Source of the DNA: Zelopaecilomyces penicillatus
Taxonomy: Eukaryota > Ascomycota > Sordariomycetes > Hypocreales > Pseudodiploosporaceae
NCBI GenBank assembly: GCA_005765155.1
Contig: VCCP01000001.1
Span: 434,001-498,000 of the forward strand
Direction: 5' to 3'
Length of the DNA: 64,000 nucleotides
In this document: positions 50,973 to 61,380 of the stretch, piece by piece
Numbering within the stretch: the stretch's first letter is position 1
Layout: the number at the start of each line of letters is the position of its first letter
Program-made: the position numbers and the translations under genes
Notes under the pieces: model-generated
Told to the model about the DNA's origin: nothing
Seen by the model: the letters and a program-made list of their open reading frames with translations, nothing else
The model's database searches: none

Positions 50973-52015
50973 AGAAACATGCAAAAGCCCAACAGCGAGT
51001 GATGGATAAATTGATGGCAGTCCTTCTCCATCTACTTCGAAAGGAAGGTCGATGTGCTTATTGGGGGAAAACCGCCCCGGATAGCCTAAGGCGAGGCGGG
51101 GGAATCCAATGCTTTTCGAATGTCGGCACAGACCATTCAATGGCACGTTGACACGCTTTTTTCTCCGCCTGGGTGATGTATCCGAGACAGGTTCCTTCTT
51201 GTGCCGTCTCATATCATCTGATGACCGCGCCGTAGCGTAACCGTGCAGAGTTACTGTTGCTACTGCTGCTGATGAAAGACGATGATGACAATGCCGATAG
51301 ATATGACGATGCTAGTGGTGATGCCGATGCTAGGCAGTGGGGATGCTGGGTGGAAGCTTCGGGTGCGTGACCCTGAATCCACAACGTTTTGGCTGGCGGT
51401 CCGGCTTGCCACTCCCGCATCAACCCTCCTAAGCCCCTCCTTCAGGGCTCCAGTGAAGGGGTTCTGAGTAATCCAGGCACTCTGGGCTTACTATCCAGAC
51501 TGCCCTTACGACTTGGACGCACCCACAGGGCTGCCTATTATGCGTGTGCGAGTATGGATGAGTGTGAGTGTGATGGAGAGTGTGTGGGGAGGACAAGTAA
51601 TCAGTAGCACCAGCCAGCCAGTTGGATCCATGTTATTAGACTTGCGAGCCCCCCATGGATGCCCCCCATGGATCCCATCATCCTCCCTTTGCCCCCTGAC
51701 GCCCTGCTGCCTCCAGGCTATTACGGGTACCTTGGGGCGCACGCAACCCCCTATAACATTGTCCTGACGCCACTAACCTCATAGGTGCACCACTGTACAC
51801 CATTGTAGGGCTAGCAGCCAACGTCTCGGGACGTCGCTGCATTCTTGTTGGCTGCAAGCTGTTGAGGATCGCTGGATGATCGACATGCCCGATTGGATCG
51901 GTATGCAAAGAGCCCTGTCGAGCCTCAGGGATCCCTACACCAACTGCATCTCCATCAGACCTTCCATGTTCCACGCCACCACCCTCGCCAATGCACCATC
52001 ATCAGTTTTGATTCT

Positions 52016-52110
52016 ACCACCTCCATCCCAACTGACCCAACCACCATCTCCATTGCCATCCATTGCCATCCATCGCCATTACCATCTCCATCACCATGAC
52101 CAACACCAGA
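52016..52110 (+). repeat. Degenerate ccatc(t/c)-type repeat in a G-poor segment
   Basis: About a dozen copies of ccat followed by c, t or tgc (accatctcc, gccatccat, accatctcc, caccatgacc), then ACC/AAC-rich sequence to about 52150. Only the plus strand is depleted of G. Confidence 0.6.
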
Positions 52111-53191
52111 CCACCAACACAACCATCACAACCACCACAAACAGCCAGTACGAGAAGCCGTACCTGCAAATGCAACCGCCACAAAACTACAAGCTTAAAG
52201 CTTTTTCAGCTCCCCTCAACTAACCGCCCCTCTTCAATCTGATCGGACATTCCGCGCGGCCCCTTAGATCCGCGCTGAAGAAAACTCGCTCTAGCTGGCG
52301 ACGACGCAACCTTTCTCCTATCCCATCGTCGTACAACCCACACCAACAGCAGCAACTTTGCATCGTCGGGCGCGCCAAGACGTCGTCGGAGCCGACGCAG
52401 ATTTTTGTCGTCTCTTCTTTCTTTCTCCTCATATCGCTGCCTTGCTCGAAGGTTGCGTCTCATTCGTTGCCCTGCACGTAGAAACTTGCGACCTCCTCAT
52501 CACTGGCGAAACGAACTGTTTGCGGTCTGAGTTGCGAAGAAGGCGGATGCATGGTTTCTGCTGTTGGTGGTAAGTGACGATGATTGCTTTCTTGACCGAA
52601 GAGGAGAAAGGGGGTAAGGAAATGTGATGTGTCAACAGGCCTGAGAAAAGAAAATGTCTAAGCGATGTCTGGGAGGAGAGAAAGACGAGGCAAGAACCTG
52701 AGTGAGTGGTGTGAGGCGGAAAGAGAGAGAAGAGAGCAAAAGGCCCCGCGTTTTTGGATCGATGTGATGCGATGCCTGCATTTTTGTGATGTGAGTAACA
52801 TGATGCATCAGTGTGTGTTAGTGTGTTAGGTGATCCTCTCGCGATCGGATGTGTCTGGTTGTCTCCGGTTGGGGTCTGATTTTGCAACTGCAGAGCAAGG
52901 CTGTCGTAGATGGCAAAAAAAGGGGAAACTCCAAACACAATGAAGCACCAAGTGGCAGTGCGGACGGTTCTCAGCTTCACACCAGCTGTCTGCCAGCTGT
53001 GGGTGCGGGTTGCCAAAGGATTCCTTTCTATTCAAGCGAACATGAAGGCACAAGGCATCCTCTCTTCTCATCATCTCTCTTTCACCTTCCAAGCGGAAGC
53101 AATCAGCGCCATCCTTCAAGCAGCTCTTCTCAGACCCTCTACATGATCATTTCTCATCCATACTTGAACTTTTTGGAAGCCGCATGCCAGT

Positions 53192-54300
53192 ATGAGACGC
53201 GACAAGGTCTCTTTAGTCAAGATGGCTAAAGGGTCCATTGCCGGTGTTTTGGACCTTCATTCGGAGGGAGATGTCATTTTAGTCGTCTCTAATCCATCGG
53301 ATGAGGAAGATACCGAGAGGTTTCTCGTTTCGTCGACACTCCTCAGTGTTGCTTCGCCCTACTTCAAGGTGATGTTTGGGCCCTCGTTGAAGGAAGGGGC
53401 GCAAGTAAGAGAAGGCACATGCCCGGAAATCATCCTACATGACGATCATCCTTCAGCAATGAGGATTATTCTCTGTTTGCTACACTACAAATTCCATGAC
53501 AATTACCGAAAACTTGATCTTGAAACGCTCGCCATTGTGGCTCCGCTCAGTGATAAGTACCAATGCAACGAACCCCTTTCGGCATATGTTCAGATATGGC
53601 TAGAGGGAAGTCCCCCATCCACAGCCGAACAATGGGGACTTTGTCTTGTCGCTGCTTTCTTTTTCAACGAACCTGAAGCTTTTCAGTCAAAGTCAAAGGA
53701 AGCCATTCAAAACCTGGAGAAGGGCTTTGAATCTTCTTGGGCTTCTCATGAAGTTATAAAATCGTTACCGCAGGAGTTCATAGGTTTGTGCCACCAATAA
53801 TTAATAACAAAGATGATAATGGCTAAACTTTTATAGACTGGCTGAAGACTTCTATACACGATTGGATAGATCCTATCCAAAACGCCCTCCGTAAGGGAGC
53901 AGATGACTTGCGCAACGGATCGTATGGTATGGCGGGCTTGATCTGCTTGAAGTGTGGTAAAAATAATTTCAAGGGAAGCAAGAAATGCACTTCCTGTCGC
54001 GACTCTTTTTCGCTGGAACCCTGGTACTGCACCGATGATATCAGAGTGGGCAAGTATATCAGATTGCTGTCCGAGGCCGGACTGTGGCCAACCAATTCGG
54101 CATCTTCCCTAAAGGAAACTTACCACAAGCTACTTAGTGTCTCGGAAGACAATCACGAATGCCCCAAAAGACAGGAATGTGTCATGGTAACGACTATTGA
54201 TACTCTGGCCAATGAGGAAGTGTTGTTCAATGAATGCGGCATAAAAATATGCAAACTCAGTGACTTTCGAACGCCAAAACGTCGAAGGACCAAGAATTAA
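53192..54300 (+). CDS. BTB/POZ protein with a RanBP2-spaced zinc finger
   Basis: Two exons, 53192-53783 and 53837-54300 (intron 53784-53836, GTTTGT..ATAG), 351 aa; an ATG at 53222 (aagATGGCT) is an equally good or better start. The BTB domain (about residues 22-130) has GDVILVVSN, FLVSSTLLSVASPYFKVMF and the MRIILCLLHYKF helix. Next is a helical region with AVAPLSDKY-like sequence (IVAPLSDKYQCNE) and WGLCLVAAFFFNEPE. In exon 2 a C-x2-C-x3-N-x6-C-x2-C module (C234, C237, N241, C248, C251) matches RanBP2-type spacing but lacks the usual Trp before the first Cys. The C-terminus is basic (KRRRTKN), a possible nuclear signal. Fungal BTB proteins of this layout are numerous and mostly uncharacterised; substrate adaptor for a Cul3 ligase is possible but not shown. 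Confidence 0.82.
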
Positions 54301-56022
54301 ATCACGTTTACAAGCTTTTGGTCGAGCTGTGATTGGATGCTCCAGCTTGCAGATCCAGTTTGACTTTCTTGGCTTTTTGGGGGCGTTTTGCTACTGGCAC
54401 ACAGATGGACCATTTGAGGAGGCCAGAAGCGGAGTTGCAAGATGATGGGGGAATGCACATTTATGGGAGGGTTGCGGGGGCAGTTGGAAGACCATTTTCG
54501 CCTAGATCTATTGCTACAAAGGCCGAAAACCAAGGACCATACTAGAAATCTGAATTTACTCATCAAGTTTCAAGTTCCCTTTTGACATGTCAATCTCAGT
54601 TTGTGATTCCGTGTGGCTGCCAATCTCTCTTCGCTCATATTGACTGGGTGCTAAACATAGCAGTAATTGCAGGTATAGAGGACTTTCATCAGGATCGGTG
54701 TGATGAACTGTGTACCAAACGAAGACAACGCTTGATCCCTGACCATCTCGTCCTCCTTGAGCCATCCTCTGACCCAAATCAACCGACGGGAGCAGCCGAA
54801 ACAGAGTCTTCACAATAAACACACCAATCAACTTACAGATACCCAAGTAGGCAGTTAGTCGTACATGTTGAACCCCTGCCCCATCTCCATCCGAATTACC
54901 GCCCAACACCTCCACAGAATCTCCACAACTCCATTCGTGTCCCCCCTTCTTCTCCCCCACGCAAGCACATCCTGCATCATGCAGACAACTGGATTCTTAC
55001 CCCTTCCCTCTACCTATCTGCACTTTCCAACATGTCGGGTGTAACCCCATATTCCCCTGTTGTATTCCACTTATCAAAGACAATTCTTACTGTTTCACTA
55101 TTTATTTTTTTCTCCCCGAGACATGGGACTGCTGTGCGAGTCTGCAACACCAGAGCCTAGAACTCTGACAAGAGAAAATGGAGGGAGGTTACAAGACGGA
55201 ATATGTACCCGTTTAGTTGGGGATTCAATTCTTCAGTGACAGTTGTGGTTGATGTATGTGTAGGTGCCTGAGAATGGTATTGGGGATTGGCTGGTGCTCG
55301 GGAGCAGCCGCTCGCCAGGACCTTTTCTCGTTTTGCGTGTATGAATGGACCATCATAATTGGATGGATGAAGTAGGGGGTTTCCAATAACTCGCTCGCTC
55401 ACAATAGAGTCGTGGGTTAGGTAGGTAGGGGATCAAGTGGCTTGGCTTCACTGAATCCGAGCCAAGTCGGTCGCATTTCTCAAACACAGCCTACCTAGTC
55501 CATACGTATGATGACGAATGCACAAATGGCGGTTCATCTTTTGGGAACCATAACATATTTTGTATGTATGAATCTGCATAATGAGAACTACAAATTTAGA
55601 CATTAGCGCTGTTAGTATCCTACAGGAACAGCGGGCCGTTGATTAACTGATCGCATGACATCCAATATTTGCCCGTCAGCCAAGGTTGAAGGATCGCCCC
55701 AGCTCCATAAATTGGGCGTAATCCTGCCACAAACGCCAGTTTCACTTACCGCCCCCCTACATTCAGCCTTAACAAATGACATCCAGGACTTCCACAGTGG
55801 AAGAAAGAAAAAGTGAATATAATGCACCCATTTCTCTCGCTATCAACGTAGAAACATTGAATGGTCTTTTTTTTTGGTGATGTTCCTTTCCAGGGTTGCA
55901 AGTGGCGTCCATGGCCACAAAGCCATACAAAGACTCTGAAGATTCGAGGTCGCTAGTCTGACAACGACAACCCCAAAAAAAAGAACAGAACATCGGCAAA
56001 CGACTAAGCTTAAGAACCCATT
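54301..56022. other. Intergenic region
   Basis: 1.7 kb. A minus-strand 134-codon frame (54556-54960) has no recognisable feature. A run of C- and T-rich sequence lies at 54860-54960. No gene is supported. Confidence 0.45.
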
Positions 56023-56826
56023 ATGCTACTGTTGATTCCTTTGCTAGCAGGGCTGGTGCAGGTGGCGCTGGCTCAGGAATTTGCAGCAACTTTCACGTAC
56101 CCTGCGGATAAAAGCCTGCGCTTTTACGAACAAGATACTGTCAACGTGAGCTATACGTCAAATATTAAGAATGCAAGTCTCTGGACATTTTGCTGGGAGG
56201 GTAATGAGCCCAAAACCCTAGAAACGAGTAGGTAGTTCTTGTCACACAAAAAGGCCATCAGCCTTTTGGTGAAATGAACATGGGCGCGCATCTGACTATA
56301 GTGTTGTGTGGTAGAAAAGGTCATTGACGATGTGGCACCACTTAACGGCTCTGAGCTTATTTACATCGATTTCAAGACCAATTCTGACAGCTGCTGGTTC
56401 AACCTGAGGGACAGAAACTCAAAGGAACCCACTGGTGGAAACAGCATCATGTTTGCTTTATCGGCGAATATGCGGAGCCAGACGACCCTGGGCCTCGCAG
56501 GCCCTTCTGCAACGGCATCGCCTTCAGCATCTTCAGAGACGCCAAAAACGACCGATGTGGATGGATCTGCACAGGGGACTCATGCACCTAGCCTGGGAAA
56601 CGGCGGGCTGACAATCCCGCAAAAAGCCGGCATCGGAGTTGGTGTCGCCGTGGCTGTGGTGATAATTGCGGCCCTGATGGGTTACTTCATCATTAAGAAG
56701 AAGAGATCTCACGGGAAATCGGGTACTGCCGATGGTCTGTCTGGGGTTGCTGAGGTTAAGCGACAGGAGCTGGAGGCTCAAACTCCGCCTCACGAACTAT
56801 CAGGTGACGAGCCTTTCAGGCGATGA
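56023..56826 (+). CDS. Single-pass membrane glycoprotein, unknown family
   Basis: Two exons, 56023-56227 and 56315-56826 (intron 56228-56314, GTAGGT..GTAG), 238 aa. Signal peptide MLLLIPLLAGLVQVALA. The ectodomain (about 18-150) has a beta-sandwich-like start (EFAATFTYPADKSLRFYEQD), the cysteines FCWEG and SCWFNL that could form one disulfide, and N-glycosylation sites NVS, NAS and NGS. It is followed by a Ser/Thr/Ala-rich stalk, a transmembrane helix (about 173-195, IGVGVAVAVVIIAALMGYFI) and a basic KKKRSHGK stop-transfer, then a 35-residue cytosolic tail. This layout resembles fungal wall-stress or surface-sensor type proteins, but no WSC domain is present. Confidence 0.78.
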
Positions 56827-59037
56827 TCGGAAGGTGACCATACAGACGTCACTGACGTTTGTATCTCGGCACATCTATATTCCCTCATAATAATATGGAT
56901 TATTCGACCATCAAGATGGTTGGCATTCGCATGCTTATGTGAGTTTCCTTGGCGTAACGTGGCGGAGAAAATCACACAGTAATAGCTGGTGATGCTGACG
57001 CTGACCGAGTATTAGCTGCATATGCATGAAGGGTCCTTCAATCCCGCACTCTACAGCCACAATTATGTCATTGCTATCAACGTCATGATGCGACTTTGCC
57101 ATTGGAAACAACGGCTTCGATACCCGACGACAACCGCACCAGCAGGGTCATCTCTGTTAGGTTCGGCTCCAAAATCGAAGGTTCGGAGGCTGATTCCGCA
57201 GCTTGATCCATGGGGGATCGAATGCCTATACCAGGTCATGCAGATTGCCATATCAGACGGCATCCGCAAAACGTGTTGAGGGGCGTTGCTCATTCATGCC
57301 TAGGAAGACGAGACCAGATAGTAACTTCCCTTCGGTAACGGGGTATCAAAGACATATACTCATCAATCCAGAAAATATATCGTAAAATGTAAGAGTCGCT
57401 CACTGTCATCTAAACGAAATAGTGACCTTTCATGTTCGAGCAGGATTTGTATAGAGAATTTCGCGGTTCGTGTAGGGCGACTCAAATATTAGACAGCACA
57501 TAGTTGAGTGTTGTAATATAGCGTAGTTCAAAGACAATTTCGCATCTCTAGGCATTATCTACCACAGGTTCGTGCAGTTAGTACTTGTCTCTTTGCGTGG
57601 TCATGACTCACGCTGTACCTATTTTGTATGATCTCAAAATGTCTGTTTATCTTTGCCAATGATCTCACTCTGTAGCACAAACTCATTCTTCATAATGTCA
57701 GTAAATCAGCAAAGCGGAGAGACTAGAGTACTCATCCCGCACAGAGGACTTCATCCATCTCTTGGCAGACGTACCCAATGCCCCCAAACAGTCCCTAAAA
57801 TATCCAAGGTCGATGCATCAGCCGAGATGGTGAAGCGAACACGACAGGGTGAGCTGATAATGACGGCAGGGCACTCCTATTGTTGACTATTCTCGGGTCA
57901 TTGCCGCTCGTCGCTGTGAATATACAGTCTGTATCACATGGGTTTTGTGTAAGGACTTGTTTAGCTTGGTGATGTTCCATATTGTTTCGCCCCACGTGCG
58001 GGCTGCAGTAGATGCATCTGCCATATATCGGCACACGTAGGAGAGTGACACACAGGTGTTTGCAATCACAGCAAAAGACACAATGGGAGCACGAAGCATG
58101 CAGTGATGAGTTTATGTCCACGTTTTCACAGTTTTCTCTTCTTCTGCTTGCACCGTTACTCTAGTCAGGCACTCCCCCTTCTGCTCCTTCCCTGCTCACC
58201 CACGGCGGAAATATTTTGCTCCCGTAATTCTTTGCACGTTACCTAATCAATTGTTGTTATCGTTTCTCTGACACAGCTTACACAACTGCCTGCCTAAAAG
58301 CTCTCCAGAGTAGCTAGATCATAGAGAGGATTGGCATTAAGAAAACACTATTCATTCCCATACCCATGCATTGGGATTTGGTACTATAATAAGATGGCTG
58401 TGTGGAGCTAGCGCAGAATCAACGGGCAACTAAGACCATCCTTCATCACTGCAAATAGCAATACTCATAATGATTCCGTGATCTAAACCCCTATTTTTAT
58501 ATGAATACTAAGTTATATATAGCTAGAAAAATAGAAAAGAGTGAGTTATACTAAGATATCTTAACCGGAATAGTTAAGAGCTTACTAGGTATGTATGTAC
58601 AGCACCTATATGACACTATTCCCTCGTACTACCTACGTACACCCTTACACCAGAATGTTAGTACTACGGGATAGTGGCGTCAGGTTTTTGTTGAACTAAC
58701 CAGGCAGGAGCAAGCCTTGTACAGGCTTCTGCACACACCCTGATGGGACCGGATGCAAATAGCAAAATAAGAGAATGCCAACAGCAAAGCAAGAGCATAC
58801 GAATGGCATACGAATTGCAAAATAAGAGAATGCGAAGGGCAAGACTCATTATGATTATCATTTCTCAACCTCGGAGCCGTCACACTGGTGACAATCTGCC
58901 AACCAGGCGACCATGATGTTCATTTTTATTTAGTCAAGGCCACTTTGCCTCTCCGTGGAGAGCATCGGGCTCCTCGCTTCCATATGCTATAGAAATTATT
59001 ATTCTTTTCTTTCGAATCGAAGCCGCATTTTTCCCTC
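56827..59037. other. Long intergenic region upstream of the PAP2 gene
   Basis: 2.2 kb; the part from 58460 to 58660 is AT-rich. A 17-bp direct repeat sits at 58762 and 58817. No gene is supported. Confidence 0.45.
58762..58833. repeat. Direct repeat of 17 bp (gcaaaataagagaatgc)
   Basis: Two perfect copies at 58762-58778 and 58817-58833, 55 bp apart, with partial copies (agcaaagcaagagcat) between. Confidence 0.85.
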
Positions 59038-60420
59038 ATGGCAGTTGGTGCCTTCATCGAGCCGCTTATTGTGGTGACCCTGCTGTTCGGCGGTGCCTGG
59101 TTCAACAGGGACAAAGACTACGACTTTTGGAGGGGAAAGCATGGATCGGAAGTCGACTTGCATCTCAAGAGGAGCGATGTGACTGAGGAGAGAGATTATC
59201 CGAAAGATATTCTTTCTACCACCGAGAGCTGGATCTCTAGTTCTTCTCCAACACTTGACCCTTCCGAGCAGCCCGTACTACGACGGCGCAGGCTTCAGTT
59301 TTTTGGGTATGAAAAGATAGTCTTGACTCCCAATACCGTTGTCTTCAAGGATCGTCTTCTCAGTCGGGTTTTGCAAAAGTTCCCTTTTCTTACAGAGGTT
59401 TGGTACTGGGCACTTATATACTGGGTGAGCAGTTGCTGTTTGTGATGGCAGAGTGCCCACCATTCGATATCACTTCTTAGGGGTTACCTAACTAACATCT
59501 TTGATGTAGGTTTATCAATTAGGTCGAGCCTTCACTGCGGTTACGTTAGTGAAGAGCACTGTCCACATTGCTCGAAAACATGCCCTTCAGATCATTCATC
59601 TCGAGCAACATCTCGGGATTTTCTATGAGGTGTCTTTTCAACACTGGTTTCTCAATCAGCCTATACTTCTCCAGTGGATCAATCGGGTTTACTCTTTTAT
59701 TCACATACCTGGAACTATCCTATTCCTCGTCTTTCTATTCTACCTCACGACCACTCGGAGGCGCCAGATCTCAAATGGACGCATTCAGGACGATTTCGAC
59801 ACTGTTGGACCAACGCTCTACGAAGCAAGGCGACGAACCATGGCAATGTGCAATCTTCTTGCATTCATCGTCTTCACATTTTGGCCATGCATGCCCCCGC
59901 GTTTGCTGAGTGATCCTGAATACGATGGCATCGATGCTGTTGAGGCAAAGAGTTTTGGATTTGTTGACACAGTCCATGGCGAAAAGGGTGAGAGCAGTGT
60001 GTGGACTACCAATAAATTCTGCAACCAATATGGCAAGTATTTCCATCTTGTTGGTTCATTTGATATATCAGCTTGCTGGGTCTAACCTTGACAAATGCAG
60101 CTGCGATGCCATCATTGCACTTCGGCTATTCCCTGCTTGTTGGTCTGACAATCGCGACAATTCCTATCACGGGGCTCCGGAGATACTCGTGGAAAAGAGT
60201 CGTTATCATCATTATAGGCATGTCGTACCCTACCCTTATTCTTACCGCAATCGTCGCAACGGCCAATCACTTTATACTAGATGCGGTGGCAGGGGCCATT
60301 ATTTGTGGCATCGCGTGGAAGTCCAATAGGCTGCTCCTAAATCTCTGTGTTCTTGAGGACTATGTCTTGTGGATGGTGCGGATCCATAAGCCGGTCAACT
60401 ATGCGGATTCCCGCTATTGA
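59038..60420 (+). CDS. PAP2-family membrane enzyme, Aur1/IPC-synthase-like
   Basis: Three exons, 59038-59424, 59510-60032 and 60101-60420, 409 aa. Intron 1 is GTGAGC..GTAG. Intron 2 (60033-60100) has a GC donor (G|GCAAGT) and a CAG acceptor, with a tctaacc branch sequence; only this donor keeps the frame into the conserved block. PAP2 motifs are AAMPSLHFGYS (C2, His presumed catalytic) and ATANHFILDAVAGAII (C3, second His). N-terminal helix MAVGAFIEPLIVVTLLFGGAWF, later helices near LFLVFLFYLTT, LLAFIVFTFW and two more at the C-terminus. The family includes inositolphosphorylceramide synthase and related lipid phosphotransferases in Golgi membranes; this is not Aur1 itself by length and sequence, so its lipid substrate is open. 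Confidence 0.85.
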
Positions 60421-61380
60421 GCCAAATTTCCCAGCAAGTCTTCTTTGCGAACTCGATTGAAGACGCAGGTTGCTTGAATGTCGTGTTTAGACTCTGATGA
60501 TACGGTCCTTGAAGCCTCATGATAGCTTTTGAGAGTATTGTTACCTTGTTAGAAAGTATGAGCATTTTCCTTCTCCTATAAATTTTCCATCATAATTATT
60601 GACAGAATTCCCCTAGCCCGCTTCTTGTGTGCTGGTGCATGTCTCTAATCTAACCGGTCAAAGATGATCAGGCTGGCGTGGTTGGTCAAAGGCGAGCAAG
60701 ACGATGCAATATATGACGCGAAACCAGTTCGTCTCTGATCCTAGAAGTAACCTCAACGGTCAACGGCCAGTCGTTGCTTTGGTGTCGGGGTTGGAATTGC
60801 GTGTGCCAGTACGTACGCATCGCCTGGCTTGGCAAATGGTGACTCGACATGGCGCTGGAAACACGCGTATTTGACGACGCCTTGGAAATGTAGCCCGTTG
60901 TCTCCACAAACTGTGGCGCAGTACTGGTACCAGCCCTGTGCACTGCAACCTGGCTGTAACACGGCGTACACTTGACTTGATCGACGGTAATGCGCGCTAA
61001 AGGCATGGGTGCTGGGCACCTGTGCAACAAGGCAGTTTGCCCCTCCAAAGCTCCCATAGCGGGGCAGCTGCATCGTCCTCGTCGTCATTCAGCCACAAGA
61101 CAACGGACGCTCACATGCACACATAACTATCCAGGCCACCACGAGACAAAGACGAGAAGGTCTGCCAGCAAGACGAATCCCCGGTCTACACTTGACAAAC
61201 ACACGCCGTAGAGCCCTCTAAACTCACATATCAAAAATTTGCGTTCTCTCCACGGCCACGTTGGCCTTACCTGCCGACCAACTCAAACCCTGAGGCTCCG
61301 GCGGCGACATTTCCCTACCCTAGGGCTGGTTGTTTGCTTGGTCTAGATCTCAACAGCAACACCGCATCAGAAAACCAGAC
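60421..61380. other. Intergenic region upstream of the Gyp7-like gene
   Basis: Two overlapping minus-strand frames, 60753-61088 (111 codons) and 60686-61057 (123 codons), are present; neither has a signal peptide or known domain. The promoter and leader of the Rab GAP gene lie at 61150-61380. Confidence 0.45.

Larger units (their letters stand above)
49678..53191. other. Long intergenic region upstream of the BTB gene
   Basis: 3.5 kb without supported genes. It contains: a (GT)n tract (50209-50229); a degenerate cttgtct repeat (about 50548-50614); a (CTG)7-8 run (50947-50972); a strand-asymmetric, G-poor segment with ccatc repeats (about 51955-52250); and CT-rich sequence to 52450. The G-poor segment may be the start of a long 5' leader for the BTB gene. 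Several 60-130-codon frames here overlap each other on both strands and lack support. Confidence 0.45.

Noticed and set aside
50483..51031. 182-codon minus-strand frame with a poly-Gln tract
   Set aside because: The tract comes from the CTG run, and the remainder overlaps the cttgtct repeat; no start context or domain.
54556..54960. 134-codon minus-strand frame
   Set aside because: No recognised domain, no clear promoter, and it lies in the probable 3' region of the BTB gene.
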